Assembly: GCA_024742605.1 (NCBI GenBank)
Contig: JANSYC010000011.1
Span: 1 to 64,000, forward strand
Origin: Alphaproteobacteria bacterium
GTDB taxonomy: Bacteria; Pseudomonadota; Alphaproteobacteria; Thalassobaculales; Thalassobaculaceae
Length of the DNA: 64,000 nt
Direction of reading: 5' to 3'
Part shown: piece after piece, positions 8,460-17,590 of the stretch
Numbering within the stretch: position 1 is the stretch's first letter
Layout of the letters: the number at the start of each line of letters is the position of its first letter
Made by a program: the position numbers and the translations under genes
The notes under the pieces: generated by a model
Database searches by the model: none
Seen by the model: the letters and a program-made list of their open reading frames with translations, nothing else
What the model was told of the DNA's origin: nothing

Positions 8460-9224
8460 CTAGGCCAATCCGGCCTTGGCCACGATCCAAACTCCGACAA
8501 GCAGCAACGCGCCGAACAGGGCCTTGCGGAAGAGTCTGTCGGACAGGCGCCCGCGCAGCCGTCCTCCGCCCCACAACCCGATCAGGGCCGGCACCGTCGC
8601 AAGGCCCGAGACAGTGGCGAGATCGCCTGAGATCAATCCTCTGCCCCCAAGCCCTGCCGCAAGCGCCAGGGTCGCGACCATGAAGGTGATCCCCATCGCC
8701 TGGACCAGATGGTCACGGGGCAAGCCGAGGGCCTGCAGATAGGGCACGGACGGCATCACGAACGATCCGGTCAGTCCCGTCAGCAGTCCGGTGGCACCGC
8801 CGACAACAGGACCCAGCCAGGTCTCCCTGCGACCGGGTTTCGGCCACGGCGGCGTGGCCAGTCCCAAGATGGCGTAAAGCACGATCGAAAGGCCCAAGAG
8901 CCCGCTCAACCACAGCGCATCCACCACGGCGACCGCCCCGCTCGCGACACCGCAGCCAACGGCAAGCAACGCCAGGAACAGCCACAGCCGTCGGCAGAGC
9001 GCGACGAAGGCCCCGCCCCGCGCCATCTGAAAAATATTGGTCACCACCGAGGGGACCAGAAGGATGGCCATCGCCTCCTTCAGGCCCAGCGTGGCGGTCA
9101 GCAGGGCCAGGGTGATTGTGGGCAGGCCGAGCCCGACCACACCCTTCACGGTACCGGCCAGCAGCAGAACCAGCCCGACCCAGGCAAGCGTCAATGGATC
9201 ATAAGAAAAGGAAGTCAGGGTCAT
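8460..9224 (-). CDS. TauE/SafE family sulfite/organosulfonate-type permease
   Basis: This 254-residue integral membrane protein is of the TauE/SafE (former DUF81) family. About seven to eight hydrophobic segments are visible. The repeated family motif appears as GTVKGVVGLGLPTITLALL near residue 25 and as VVGGATGLLTGLTGSFVMPS near residue 130, showing the internal duplication of the family. The Pro-rich VPYLQALGL after the second repeat is also typical. Members export sulfite, sulfoacetate or related anions, but most are uncharacterised and no sulfur gene is adjacent. It is 122 bases from the acetyltransferase gene, so it may be separately transcribed. Confidence 0.85.
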   Translation of the reverse strand: MTLTSFSYDPLTLAWVGLVLLLAGTVKGVVGLGLPTITLALLTATLGLKEAMAILLVPSVVTNIFQMARGGAFVALCRRLWLFLALLAVGCGVASGAVAVVDALWLSGLLGLSIVLYAILGLATPPWPKPGRRETWLGPVVGGATGLLTGLTGSFVMPSVPYLQALGLPRDHLVQAMGITFMVATLALAAGLGGRGLISGDLATVSGLATVPALIGLWGGGRLRGRLSDRLFRKALFGALLLVGVWIVAKAGLA

Positions 9225-9346
9225 CGGACGGGCCTCGAATGGTTGTGACGGCCCTGTATGACGCGGGGACCCGCCCGGATGCTTCGGCCTGCAACGAAGT
9301 CTGGTGGGTGGCCGGTTGAACCACGTCCTTGGGGGATATCAGGGGT

Positions 9347-9814
9347 CTAGCCCGCCCTGAGCATCTCCCAATGCTCGATGCCGTCCTCGTCATAGGGCCC
9401 ACGCACGGATTGGTACCCGAGGCTTTCGTAGAATCCCTTGAGATAGCCCTGCCCATTCAGCCGCACGGCCGGCGTCTTGAAGCGGGCCTCCGCGAACCGG
9501 TGACACTCCGCCATCAGCGCCCGGCCAAGCCCCCGGCCCCGCGCCGCCTCGGTGGTCAGCACCCGGCCGATTGCGGGTTCGTCGTAGTAATCGCCGGGGC
9601 CGAACAGACGGGCGTATCCCAGCAGCCTGCCGTCGGTCGGATGACCGTCAAAGGCAAGACAATGCCACGCCTTGGGATCGAGACCGTCGATCTCGGCATA
9701 GGGGCAAGTCTGCTCCACCACGAAGACATCGACCCGTGCTTTGTAGATCATGTGCAACAGGTCGGGGGTCAGATCGCTCCAGCAAAGCCAGCGCCAGGTT
9801 ACCGTCGCGGTCAC
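9347..9814 (-). CDS. ElaA-type GNAT N-acetyltransferase
   Basis: This 155-residue protein resembles ElaA in length and sequence. The N-terminal LYxARVDVFVVEQ-type segment (MIYKARVDVFVVEQTCPY) is typical. The acetyl-CoA loop is GRVLTTEAARGRGLGRALM (R/Q-x-x-G-x-G/A), and FYESLGYQS supplies the late GNAT motif. A GTG start is chosen because it overlaps the stop of the deacetylase gene as GTGA and yields the usual family length; the longer upstream frame is inside the neighbouring gene. It probably acts in the cytoplasm on an unknown amine or protein N-terminus. Confidence 0.85.
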   Translation of the reverse strand: MTATVTWRWLCWSDLTPDLLHMIYKARVDVFVVEQTCPYAEIDGLDPKAWHCLAFDGHPTDGRLLGYARLFGPGDYYDEPAIGRVLTTEAARGRGLGRALMAECHRFAEARFKTPAVRLNGQGYLKGFYESLGYQSVRGPYDEDGIEHWEMLRAG

Positions 9815-10983
9815 TCGCGCACCTCCACCGTTTCGATTTTCCCGGCCCCCTCGCCCATCCGCGCCCGCAACACCTGGGTCAGGGGGACCAGCACGAAGCC
9901 GCGCGTCTGCACGTCGGCGAGCCATGGCGCCAGCACCTCCAGGGTCGCGTCCCGGGGATGGCCGATTGCGATGGCCGTCCCGGTGTTCCGCGCGACCTCT
10001 TCGGTCTGCGCCAGGCGTTTGCGAACCTCTTCGGTGCTGTCGGTGTTGTCCAGGAACACATCCCGTTCAACCGTCGGCACCCCGGCGGCCTGGCCGCCCG
10101 CGCCGAGAACGCTCCGGGACGAGGTCACCGAGTCGAGCAGCAGCAGACCACGGGCCCGCACCGCCTCGGCGACAAGGCTCGCTCCCGGCGCACTCTCGGT
10201 GAACCGGCTGCCCATGTGATTGTTCATCCCGACATAGCCGTCGAACTGCTTCAAATTCCATGCGATTCTGCGCCGCACCTCGGCCTCGCCCAGCAGCATG
10301 TCCAGCGCATTCGGACCCGGATCGGCATCCGCGCCATGGGGTTGCATCGGAACATGCACCAGCAGCTCGTGGCCGCGCCCATGGGCGCGCGCTGCTTGGG
10401 TGGCGACGTCCCCGGCATAGGGCAGGAAGGCCAGGGTGAGCGGCGCCGGTAGATCAATCGCACGGCCCGACCGACGGCGATCGACTCCCAGATCGTCGAG
10501 CACGATGGCGATCATCGGACGTCCGTTGGCGGCGACCGGTGCCATCGCGTTACGGATCCAGGGCACAGCGCCGGGATCGACCAACTCCGTTGGCGGTGGC
10601 GTGACCGCGACGGCGTGTGCCGCCACCGTCGGCAGATGCGGCGCCCCCAGAGCTTCCGGTGACAGGCCCGACGGATTGACCGGTCGGTTCTTCGGTTCGG
10701 GCCGAGGTGCCAGATCGCGGGTCAGCACCGGTGCGCCGGTCGCCGGCACGGGCCGCTTGGCCGCCGCAGGGACCGGTGCCGGCGATCCCGCCCTAGTCTG
10801 GGCCGGGGCCGCTTCCACGACCTGATCCGATGACACCGGATCATCGGCAATCCAGACGCCCATCCCAAAACCGCCGCCGAAAACCGCCGCCACGGCCACC
10901 ACAGCTAGGGCCGCCTTCCGCCAGACGATACGGCCCAAAAGCGGCCGCAGCTTGGAGCCTCTGTTCGCGCGTGGACGGGCCAT
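9811..10983 (-). CDS. Divergent polysaccharide deacetylase family protein (YibQ-like)
   Basis: This 390-residue protein has an N-terminal basic stretch and a single membrane anchor (ALAVVAVAAVFGGGFGMGVWI, roughly residues 25-45), then a Pro/Ala-rich linker to about residue 150. The C-terminal divergent deacetylase domain follows: IAIVLDDLGVD, LAFLPYAGD, HELLVHVPMQP, MNNHMGSRFT, LLLDSVTSS and IAIGHPRDAT. The Asp-Asp and His motifs suit metal binding, although the family is not shown to deacetylate. It is predicted to face the periplasm. The start has GAGAGG at about 6 bases. Relatives often sit beside cell-wall genes (envC, ctpA), but here it is divergent from the trp operon and coupled to the acetyltransferase. 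Confidence 0.85.
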   Translation of the reverse strand: MARPRANRGSKLRPLLGRIVWRKAALAVVAVAAVFGGGFGMGVWIADDPVSSDQVVEAAPAQTRAGSPAPVPAAAKRPVPATGAPVLTRDLAPRPEPKNRPVNPSGLSPEALGAPHLPTVAAHAVAVTPPPTELVDPGAVPWIRNAMAPVAANGRPMIAIVLDDLGVDRRRSGRAIDLPAPLTLAFLPYAGDVATQAARAHGRGHELLVHVPMQPHGADADPGPNALDMLLGEAEVRRRIAWNLKQFDGYVGMNNHMGSRFTESAPGASLVAEAVRARGLLLLDSVTSSRSVLGAGGQAAGVPTVERDVFLDNTDSTEEVRKRLAQTEEVARNTGTAIAIGHPRDATLEVLAPWLADVQTRGFVLVPLTQVLRARMGEGAGKIETVEVRE

Positions 10984-11075
10984 GAAACCTCTCATTTCCC
11001 CCCGGCGGGGCTGCGGCATCGGCGGGTCGATCCCGGCGGCCTTCGGCTTGCCGCTTCCGTGATCGCGGTGGCGTT

Positions 11076-11091
11076 GTTAAGGTAGCTTAAC
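11076..11091. promoter_or_regulatory. Perfect dyad upstream of trpG
   Basis: GTTAAG (11076-11081) and CTTAAC (11086-11091) form a perfect 6+6 inverted repeat around GTAG. It lies 44 bases before trpG in the 151-base gap between trpG and the divergent deacetylase. Position and symmetry suit an operator for one or both genes. No trp leader peptide or attenuator hairpin with a T-run was recognised between it and trpG. Confidence 0.35.
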
Positions 11092-11134
11092 GCCGTTCGG
11101 GCTGCATGTTAACAAATCACCCCAAAGTCCTGAA

Positions 11135-11803
11135 ATGTTTCTTCTCATCGATAACTACGACAGCTTCACCTACAACCTCTACCACTTTCTGGGAGAGCTT
11201 GGAGCAGAGTTTGAGGTCCGGCGGAACGACGCCATCACGGTCGACGAGATCCGTGCGCTCAACCCGCAAGGCATCGTAATCTCGCCGGGCCCGTGCGATC
11301 CGGACAGGGCGGGGATCTGTCTGGAGCTGGTGAAGACGCTGGGGCCGAGCACGCCGATTCTGGGGGTCTGCCTGGGCCACCAGACCATCGGGCAGGTCTA
11401 TGGCGGCAAGGTGGTGCGGGCGCCGCAGCCCATGCATGGCAAGGTCTCGGAGATGACCCATTCGGGGGTCGGCGCCTTCGAGGGTCTGCCCACGCCCCTG
11501 CGGGCAACCCGGTATCACTCCCTGATCGTCGACGCGGACGGCTGGCCCGATGTGCTGGAGCCGATCTGCTGGAGCGAGGACGGGATCATCCAGGGCATGC
11601 GCCACCGGGAGCATCCGGTCTGGGGCGTGCAGTTCCATCCGGAGTCGATCGCCTCGCAATGGGGCCACCGGATGCTGGCGAACTTCCTCAGGATGGCGGG
11701 GTTCAACGGCACGCCGATCCAGCCGATCGAGGCCATCGAAAGCCGGCTTCGGAGCCCTGAGCTCGACCAGCCGAAAGCCGCGATCGCGGTCGGAGCGGGC
11801 TGA
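11135..11803 (+). CDS. trpG: Anthranilate synthase component II, glutamine amidotransferase
   Basis: This 222-residue class I glutamine amidotransferase hydrolyses glutamine and passes ammonia to TrpE in tryptophan synthesis. The catalytic triad is visible: nucleophile Cys79 in GVCLGHQ, and His168 and Glu170 in VQFHPE. The oxyanion-hole motif is SPGPCDP. It could also serve p-aminobenzoate synthesis as PabA, but its position directly before trpD and trpC supports trpG. It is the first gene of trpG-trpD-trpC-moaC-moeA; trpE is not next to it, unlike many arrangements. A weak ribosome site precedes the ATG, so the start is chosen on family alignment ([15 protein letters not shown]). Confidence 0.93.
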   Translation: MFLLIDNYDSFTYNLYHFLGELGAEFEVRRNDAITVDEIRALNPQGIVISPGPCDPDRAGICLELVKTLGPSTPILGVCLGHQTIGQVYGGKVVRAPQPMHGKVSEMTHSGVGAFEGLPTPLRATRYHSLIVDADGWPDVLEPICWSEDGIIQGMRHREHPVWGVQFHPESIASQWGHRMLANFLRMAGFNGTPIQPIEAIESRLRSPELDQPKAAIAVGAG

Positions 11804-11804
11804 G

Positions 11805-12839
11805 ATGTCGGGCGACATTCAGGATATGAAGGCGCTGGTCGGCCACGTGGCCACCGGCGCCAGCCTCAGCGAAGACCAGGCCGAAGCCGCGTTCGACATC
11901 ATCATGTCGGGGGACGCCACCCCGGCCCAGGTCGGCGGCTTCCTCATGGCGCTGCGGGTCCGTGGCGAGACCGTGGCCGAGATCACCGGGGCGGCCCGGG
12001 CGATGCGGGCGAAGGCGCTCAAGATCACCGCTCCGGACGGCGCGATGGACAATGTGGGGACCGGCGGCGACGGCTCAGGCACCTATAACATTTCGACCGC
12101 CTCCTCCTTCGTGGTGGCGGGCTGTGGCGTGGTCGTGGCCAAGCACGGCAACCGGGCGCTGTCGTCCAGATCGGGGGCGGCGGACGTGCTGACCCATCTG
12201 GGGGTCAATGTGGACTGCGACATGAAGCTGGTGCAGTCGGCCCTCGACCGGGTCGGCATCACCTTCCTGATGGCGCCCCGTCACCATTCGGCCATGCGGC
12301 ATGTGATGGGACCGCGCACCGAGCTCGCGACCCGCACGATCTTCAACATCCTCGGCCCGCTGTCGAACCCGGCCTCGGTAAAGCGCCAGGTGATCGGCGT
12401 GTTCTCCAAGGACTGGGTGGTTCCAATGGCCGAGACCCTCACCAAACTGGGCTCGGACCGGGCCTGGGTGGTGCATGGCGACGGGCTGGACGAGCTGACG
12501 ACCACGGGCCCCACCTTCGTTGCGAAACTGGAGGACGGCGTGGTCACGACCTGCGAGGTCACGCCGGAAGATGCCGGTCTGCCGCGAGCCACGCTCGAGG
12601 AGATCAAGGGCGGCGACCCGGCGGCCAACGCGGTCGCCCTGCGCGCGGTCCTGGGCGGCCAGACCGGACCCTATCGGGACATCGTCCTGCTGAACGCGGC
12701 CGCCTGTCTGGTGGTTTCGGAGAAGGCCGGCGATCTCAAAGACGGCGTCCGTCTGGCGGCCGAAAGCATCGACAGCGGCGCCGCGCTCGCCAAGCTCGAC
12801 GCGCTGGCCGCCCACACCCACCAGGAGGCCTCCGCATGA
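11805..12839 (+). CDS. trpD: Anthranilate phosphoribosyltransferase
   Basis: This 344-residue enzyme transfers phosphoribose from PRPP to anthranilate. The PRPP-binding signatures are clear: [18 protein letters not shown] near residue 80, [21 protein letters not shown], and the anthranilate/metal region [19 protein letters not shown]. The start ATG (MSGDIQDM) is two bases after the trpG stop; the same frame stays open further upstream inside trpG but that part is not homologous. It ends in a four-base ATGA overlap with trpC, so the genes are translationally coupled. Confidence 0.95.
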   Translation: MSGDIQDMKALVGHVATGASLSEDQAEAAFDIIMSGDATPAQVGGFLMALRVRGETVAEITGAARAMRAKALKITAPDGAMDNVGTGGDGSGTYNISTASSFVVAGCGVVVAKHGNRALSSRSGAADVLTHLGVNVDCDMKLVQSALDRVGITFLMAPRHHSAMRHVMGPRTELATRTIFNILGPLSNPASVKRQVIGVFSKDWVVPMAETLTKLGSDRAWVVHGDGLDELTTTGPTFVAKLEDGVVTTCEVTPEDAGLPRATLEEIKGGDPAANAVALRAVLGGQTGPYRDIVLLNAAACLVVSEKAGDLKDGVRLAAESIDSGAALAKLDALAAHTHQEASA

Positions 12840-13669
12840 GCGACGTGCTCGCCCGGATCTGCGCGGACAAGCGGGTGGAGATCGCCGCCCGGAAGGCCAG
12901 GCATTCCCTCGCGCATCATCAGAATACCGCGCGCCACCAGTCCGCACCGCGCGGGTTCGCATCCGCCCTGATAGAGGATTCGCAGATCGGCTACGGCCTG
13001 ATCGCCGAAATCAAGAAGGCATCGCCCTCCAAAGGCCTGATCCGCGCCGATTTCGATCCGCCGGCCCTGGCCCGCGCCTATCACGCCGGCGGTGCGAGCT
13101 GCCTCTCGGTGCTGACCGACGAGAAGTATTTCCAGGGCACCGATGCCTACATGGTCGCGGCCCGCGCCGCGGTCGATCTGCCGGTGATCCGCAAGGACTT
13201 CATGCTGGACCCCTATCAGATCGTCGAGAGCCGGGCCTTGGGCGCGGATTGCGTTCTGCTGATCCTGGCCGCCCTGTCGGATGCCCAGGCGGCGGAGCTG
13301 GAAGCGGCTGCCATTGAGTTGGGCATGGATGTGTTGCTGGAGGTCCACGACGCCGAGGAGTTGGATCGGGCCCTGGCCTTGAAATCCGCGCTCGTGGGCA
13401 TCAACAACCGCAACCTCAAGACCATGGTCACCGATCTCGCGGTCGGCGAGAGCCTGGCCGCACGCGTGCCAGCGGACCGGGTTCTGGTGGCGGAAAGCGG
13501 GCTCGGCAGCCCCGCGGATCTGGCACGCATGGCCGCAGTCGGTGCGCGCTGTTTCCTGATCGGGGAATCCCTGATGCGGCAGGAGGATGTCGAGGCGGCA
13601 ACCCACGCGATCCTGTCCGCCCCCCGTCCTGCGACCGCAACCGCGGCCTGTTCCAGCTCCGTCGCGTGA
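12836..13669 (+). CDS. trpC: Indole-3-glycerol phosphate synthase
   Basis: This 277-residue TIM-barrel enzyme closes the indole ring of carboxyphenylaminodeoxyribulose phosphate. The signatures are [18 protein letters not shown] near residue 60, [30 protein letters not shown] and the phosphate-binding end [15 protein letters not shown]. It is a stand-alone TrpC without a fused TrpF domain, as is normal in Alphaproteobacteria. The start ATG overlaps the trpD stop by four bases. The last ~15 residues (Ala/Thr-rich) are beyond the conserved barrel. moaC follows after 13 bases. Confidence 0.95.
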   Translation: MSDVLARICADKRVEIAARKARHSLAHHQNTARHQSAPRGFASALIEDSQIGYGLIAEIKKASPSKGLIRADFDPPALARAYHAGGASCLSVLTDEKYFQGTDAYMVAARAAVDLPVIRKDFMLDPYQIVESRALGADCVLLILAALSDAQAAELEAAAIELGMDVLLEVHDAEELDRALALKSALVGINNRNLKTMVTDLAVGESLAARVPADRVLVAESGLGSPADLARMAAVGARCFLIGESLMRQEDVEAATHAILSAPRPATATAACSSSVA

Positions 13670-13682
13670 GAGACCATATCCG

Positions 13683-14159
13683 ATGAGCGACCTCACCCAT
13701 TTCGACGCCAGCGGCAACGCGCACATGGTCGATGTCGGCGGCAAGGAGCAGACGGAGCGGACCGCCACCGCCCGCGGCGCCGTCCATATGGCAGCCGAGA
13801 CCTTCGCCCTGATCCGCGACGGCGGCGTGAAGAAGGGCGACGTTCTGTCGGTGGCGCGGCTGGCCGGCATCATGGGTGCCAAACGGACGCCGGATCTGAT
13901 CCCGCTCTGCCATCCGCTGTCCCTGACCTCGGTGAAGGTCGAGCTGTCCCTGAATGACGCCGAGAACACGGTCGAGATCGAGGCGACCTGCAAGCTTACG
14001 GGCCGGACCGGGGTGGAGATGGAAGCCCTGACCGCCGTCTCCGTGGCGGCTCTGACGGTCTACGATATGGCGAAAGCGGTCGATAAGGGCATGCGGATCG
14101 GCGACATCCGTCTGGTTCACAAGGCCGGCGGCAAATCGGGCGACTACCGTGGCGCATGA
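13683..14159 (+). CDS. moaC: Cyclic pyranopterin monophosphate synthase MoaC
   Basis: This 158-residue protein catalyses the second half of cPMP formation in molybdenum cofactor synthesis. Conserved stretches include [53 protein letters not shown] and [17 protein letters not shown]. The length equals the family norm with the ATG chosen; an upstream open stretch overlaps trpC and is not conserved. It sits between trpC and moeA in one operon, a pairing that recurs in Alphaproteobacteria. Mo cofactor is needed by the molybdenum hydroxylase subunit further along the window. Confidence 0.95.
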   Translation: MSDLTHFDASGNAHMVDVGGKEQTERTATARGAVHMAAETFALIRDGGVKKGDVLSVARLAGIMGAKRTPDLIPLCHPLSLTSVKVELSLNDAENTVEIEATCKLTGRTGVEMEALTAVSVAALTVYDMAKAVDKGMRIGDIRLVHKAGGKSGDYRGA

Positions 14160-15402
14160 TCTGCTTCCCGTCGACGACGCCTTGGCGCGGATCCTGTCGG
14201 CGGTCGGCCCGTTGCCTTCAGAGATCATCCCCCTGACCGAAGCGCTGGGGCGGGTGACGGCCGAGCCGGTCATTGCGCGGCGCACCCAGCCGCCGGTCGC
14301 GGTCTCGGCGATGGACGGATATGCTGCCCGCGCGGCAGACCTTGAGGCCTGCCCCGTCACCCTGACCCGCGTCGGCACCTCCGCCGCCGGAGCCAGGTTT
14401 TCACGCAAACTCGGAGCCGGGCAGTGCGTCCGGATCTTCACGGGCGCACCGGTCCCGGACGAGGCCGACTGCATCGTCATTCAAGAGGATGTCTCGATCG
14501 ATCGGGACGCGGACGGTGCGCGGGTCACGATCACCGATCCGGTGCGGCCCGGAACCTTTGTCCGCCCCGCCGGCCTCGATTTCAGCACCGGCGACGTCGG
14601 GGTTCCGGCCGGACGCAGGATGACGGCCCGCGATGTCGGTCTTGCCGCCGGCATGAACGTTCCCTGGGTGACCGTGCACCGACGCCCGCGCGTCGCGATC
14701 CTGGCGACCGGCGACGAGATCGTCCGGCCGGGCGAGCCCGTGGGACCTGACCAGATCGTCTCCTCCAACGGCTACACGCTGGCGGCCCTGGTCCGGGCCG
14801 TCGGAGGCGAGCCGATAGATCTGGGCATCGCCCCCGACGACGCCGAGGCCCTCCGCACGATGGTGCGCGGCGCCCGCGGCGCCGACATCCTGGTCACGAC
14901 CGGCGGCGCCTCGGTGGGTGACCATGATCTTGTGCACTCCGCGCTCGCCGACGAGGGCATGGGGACCGACGCGCTCGACATCGGCTTCTGGCGGATCGCC
15001 ATGCGACCCGGAAAGCCACTGATCTTCGGACATCTGGGTGCCACGCCCCTGCTCGGCCTGCCGGGCAACCCGGTGTCGACGGTGGTCTGCGCCACGGTGT
15101 TCCTGCGGCCCATGCTGGAGGCCCTGATGGGGCTGCCAGCCGGGCCGGTGCCCTTGTCGGACGCCATCCTGGGCGCCGATCTGGCTGAGAACGACAGGCG
15201 CCAGGACTACCTGCGGTCCACCCTCCACACCGCCGAGGACGGGACGAATGTCGCCACCCCCTTCTCCCGCCAGGACAGCTCCATGATGTCCCGGCTGGCC
15301 GCCGCACAAGCGTTGATCGTGCGACCGCCTTTCGATGCCGCGCGAAAAGCCGGGACCGCAGTCCGGATCCTGCCCCTTGAGGGTGGTTTTCTTTCAATTT
15401 GA
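14149..15402 (+). CDS. moeA: Molybdopterin molybdenumtransferase MoeA
   Basis: This 417-residue enzyme inserts molybdate into adenylylated molybdopterin. Marks are AVSAMDGYA near residue 50, [49 protein letters not shown] and [10 protein letters not shown] followed by [10 protein letters not shown], in family order. The start is a GTG inside the end of moaC (11-base overlap), giving [15 protein letters not shown], which matches the usual N-terminus. It is the last gene before the lexA promoter region and is likely co-transcribed with trpGDC-moaC. Confidence 0.95.
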   Translation: MAHDLLPVDDALARILSAVGPLPSEIIPLTEALGRVTAEPVIARRTQPPVAVSAMDGYAARAADLEACPVTLTRVGTSAAGARFSRKLGAGQCVRIFTGAPVPDEADCIVIQEDVSIDRDADGARVTITDPVRPGTFVRPAGLDFSTGDVGVPAGRRMTARDVGLAAGMNVPWVTVHRRPRVAILATGDEIVRPGEPVGPDQIVSSNGYTLAALVRAVGGEPIDLGIAPDDAEALRTMVRGARGADILVTTGGASVGDHDLVHSALADEGMGTDALDIGFWRIAMRPGKPLIFGHLGATPLLGLPGNPVSTVVCATVFLRPMLEALMGLPAGPVPLSDAILGADLAENDRRQDYLRSTLHTAEDGTNVATPFSRQDSSMMSRLAAAQALIVRPPFDAARKAGTAVRILPLEGGFLSI

Positions 15403-15424
15403 AGCGCCTGTCGGCCGGAAATGC

Positions 15425-15453
15425 TTGACGACTCAAAAGATCAAAAGTAGAAC
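15425..15453 (+). promoter_or_regulatory. Likely lexA promoter
   Basis: TTGACG (15425-15430), a 17-base spacer and TAGAAC (15448-15453) form a sigma-70-like promoter about 90 bases before lexA. The -10 box contains GAAC (15450-15453) and GTTC lies at 15475-15478; these resemble halves of the alphaproteobacterial LexA box (GTTC-N7-GTTC) but no full box with the right spacing is present. Confidence 0.45.
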
Positions 15454-15542
15454 ATTCGCGGATGTACCGCATTTGTTCGTCTCGCGTCGGGAGTTTTCCA
15501 ATCCCTTGGAACCGCGAGACAGATCCGGATCGGAGGGTCGAT

Positions 15543-16289
15543 ATGCTCACCCGCAAGCAACGCGAATTGCTCGTCTTCATCAATCGGCGGATCGAGAGCG
15601 ATGGGGTTTCGCCGTCCTTCGATGAGATGAAGGAAGCCCTCAATCTGAAATCCAAGTCGGGCATTCACCGCCTGATCACCGCGTTGGAAGAGCGTCAGTT
15701 CATCCGCCGTCTGCCCCACAGAGCACGCGCCCTTGAAATTCTGCGTCTGCCGGAAGACCTGAACCCGGCCCCTGCGCGGGGCGCACAACCGATGGCCAAG
15801 GGATTTGCGCCGAATGTGATCGCCGGCAATTTCCCCGTGCGGTCTCCCGAGCCGGAGCCTCCTGAGGAGGCTGCTGTGCCGCAGACACCGGCGGCGGCAG
15901 GCGCTTCCGGGATCGAGTTGCCGCTGTTCGGACGGATCGCCGCAGGCACGCCCATCGAGGCTTTGCGGGACCCCAACGTCACAATCTCGGTGCCGCCATC
16001 AATGCTCGGCGGCGGGGATCACTACGCACTCGAGATCGACGGAGATTCGATGATCGAGGCGGGCATCTTCGACGGTGACACCGTGATCATCAAGCAATGC
16101 GATACGGCTGAGAATGGGGCCATCGTCGTGGCTCTGGTCGACGGGCAGGAGGCCACCTTGAAGAGGCTGCGGCGCAAAGGGGATTCAATTGCGCTGGAGC
16201 CGGCAAATGTTACGCACAAGATCCAGATTTATGGCCCGGATCGCGTGAAGGTCCAGGGACGTTTGGTCGGACTGCTGCGCTCCTACTGA
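15543..16289 (+). CDS. lexA: SOS repressor LexA
   Basis: This 248-residue repressor binds SOS promoters and self-cleaves when RecA is activated. The N-terminal winged helix begins [13 protein letters not shown], with the recognition region [10 protein letters not shown] and [11 protein letters not shown] Pro/Ala-rich hinge covers about residues 95-120. The S24 peptidase part has the scissile Ala134-Gly135 (RIAAGTP), nucleophile Ser169 (IDGDSM) and Lys207 (ATLKRL). The ATG chosen gives the family N-terminus; an upstream in-frame ATG would add 27 non-conserved residues. It is longer than E. coli LexA (202), as is usual in Alphaproteobacteria. Confidence 0.96.
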   Translation: MLTRKQRELLVFINRRIESDGVSPSFDEMKEALNLKSKSGIHRLITALEERQFIRRLPHRARALEILRLPEDLNPAPARGAQPMAKGFAPNVIAGNFPVRSPEPEPPEEAAVPQTPAAAGASGIELPLFGRIAAGTPIEALRDPNVTISVPPSMLGGGDHYALEIDGDSMIEAGIFDGDTVIIKQCDTAENGAIVVALVDGQEATLKRLRRKGDSIALEPANVTHKIQIYGPDRVKVQGRLVGLLRSY

Positions 16290-16332
16290 AGATCCCGGCG
16301 GCGCGGATTGGACACCAGAGCCCGGAATCGCT

Positions 16333-16854
16333 TCAGCGGACCATGGGACCGGGTGCGATCGGAGCCGCGTCGAGCACCTTGATACTATGGTGGTAGAGCA
16401 GCAACCGATTCACCGTCTCACCATCCTCGGCGAATGGCATCCACAGACGTTCATGGGAGCGGACGAATCCGCCGCTATTTACTTCCAACTCATTGGTTTG
16501 AAGGCAGGCTCCGCCGTATAGGCAGATCCGCCGAAGATTTTGCAGAACCAGATCAGGGCGGAGTGTATAGGTCGCTTTCGAGACCGTGGTTCCGGTCAGA
16601 TCGTAGCCGGCCTTCTCGACAATCTGACCCCCCACCAGACGATATTCGGCATCCGAACAGTCCGGAAGGAGTCCGTAGACCATCAGCCAACCGGTCCAGT
16701 CCCTCAGTTCGACGATTTCGACCTCGGACCATTTCGGATAGGGAAGACCCACGGGTCGATTCGAGTTCCACCAGGCAAACAGCCGCAAAACCGAGTCGCT
16801 CTGGCTCTCGCGGGGGTCGAGCAGCGGTGGAAACTCGTAATCGGACATGCGCAT
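16333..16854 (-). CDS. PAS_5-family (PAS-like) protein
   Basis: This protein of about 173 residues resembles the single-domain PAS_5 proteins common in Rhodospirillales. The visible pattern is a starting LFAWWNSNRPVGLPYPKW, then a VYGLLPDCSDAEYRLVGGQI strand pair, GYDLTGTTVSK, and a late LLLYHHSIKV strand. There is no kinase, GGDEF or DNA-binding part, so it is probably a cytoplasmic sensory or accessory protein of unknown ligand. It is convergent with lexA (43-base gap). Its coding DNA looks somewhat less GC-rich than its neighbours. The start could be the first or third codon (two Met). Confidence 0.65.
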   Translation of the reverse strand: MRMSDYEFPPLLDPRESQSDSVLRLFAWWNSNRPVGLPYPKWSEVEIVELRDWTGWLMVYGLLPDCSDAEYRLVGGQIVEKAGYDLTGTTVSKATYTLRPDLVLQNLRRICLYGGACLQTNELEVNSGGFVRSHERLWMPFAEDGETVNRLLLYHHSIKVLDAAPIAPGPMVR

Positions 16855-17192
16855 CCCAGGTCATCAACGAAGCGCCAACGGACAGGTTCGCGATCAGAAA
16901 ACCATTAGGCAGCAGAGTCTTGATCAATTGCAAATGCAGGCGAAGGGCTGCGCAGCCGGAGGCTATACGCCAGGCGCTCAATGTCTGCGTGGCGGAAGCC
17001 GATCCGGGCGCCGCAAACGCGAAATTCCGGGCGCGTTCTCCAACAGCGGACCAGGGCGCTCGAGCTGTTCAGACGGTCATTGATAGCAAAGACCCAATCC
17101 GGATCGCCAAAGCGGTTCCCTGTCTCGGAACGGCTGGACCGATTGGCAAAGCACCGCGAATCCTCTTGAGGATCCAAAAGCACTGCCGAGAC
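16855..17192. other. 338-base stretch without a supported gene
   Basis: Several frames stay open here on both strands, but none shows a recognisable motif, a clear ribosome site or a convincing start, and codon use is unlike the surrounding genes. The stretch is less GC-rich than the average of the window. It might hold promoter sequence for the PAS_5 protein gene or the remains of a lost gene. Confidence 0.4.
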
Positions 17193-17510
17193 CTAGAACA
17201 CCGGACGGGCGCCGCCGAACAGTTTCTGCAGGTCGGCGACAACGGCTTCGCCATCTTGTTTGACCGACATCTCGCCTTGTTTCCGAACTTCCTGCTCGGC
17301 AACCGCTTTCTCAAGGGCTGCCGACCGGATACGTCGGCGGCTGGTGACCGAAACCTGACTGAACAGAGTGTCGGCCCAACGCTCCTTCGAGATGTCTCCG
17401 GTCAGAGCAGCCTGCTTGACCGCGATGTAGACCAGACTGCGATTGCCGACCACTTCGGAAACCGAGTCGGCCAGGATTCCGAAACACGTTTTTCGCATTG
17501 GATCCGTCAT
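17193..17510 (-). CDS. Hypothetical protein, small, helical
   Basis: I do not recognise this 105-residue product. It begins MTDPMRKTCFGILADSVSEV, is charged and apparently helical throughout, and contains an alternating Lys/Glu segment (EKAVAEQEVRKQGEMSV) that may form a short coiled coil. It has no signal peptide or membrane segment. An upstream in-frame GTG would add eight residues; the ATG is preferred because AGAGGG lies about 10 bases before it. It is flanked by AT-richer intergenic DNA and separated from comEC by about 80 bases, so it is probably an independent gene. Confidence 0.45.
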   Translation of the reverse strand: MTDPMRKTCFGILADSVSEVVGNRSLVYIAVKQAALTGDISKERWADTLFSQVSVTSRRRIRSAALEKAVAEQEVRKQGEMSVKQDGEAVVADLQKLFGGARPVF

Positions 17511-17590
17511 CTCGCCACATCCCTCTCGTCCCACACGGCACCAAGGTATCGTGAAAAAACCAAGCCTGCCACGTTTAATTTGTATTTTAG

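Noticed and set aside
8287-8574. Minus-strand frame between the kinase remnant and the TauE gene
   Set aside because: It overlaps the well-supported TauE/SafE C-terminus in another frame and shows no similarity to kinases or any other family.
15450-15478. SOS box at lexA
   Set aside because: GAAC and GTTC half-sites are present, but not in the GTTC-N7-GTTC arrangement, so it is not listed as an operator.
16905-17183. 92-codon minus-strand frame in the gap after the PAS_5 gene
   Set aside because: No motif, no ribosome site and competing frames on both strands; left as non-coding.
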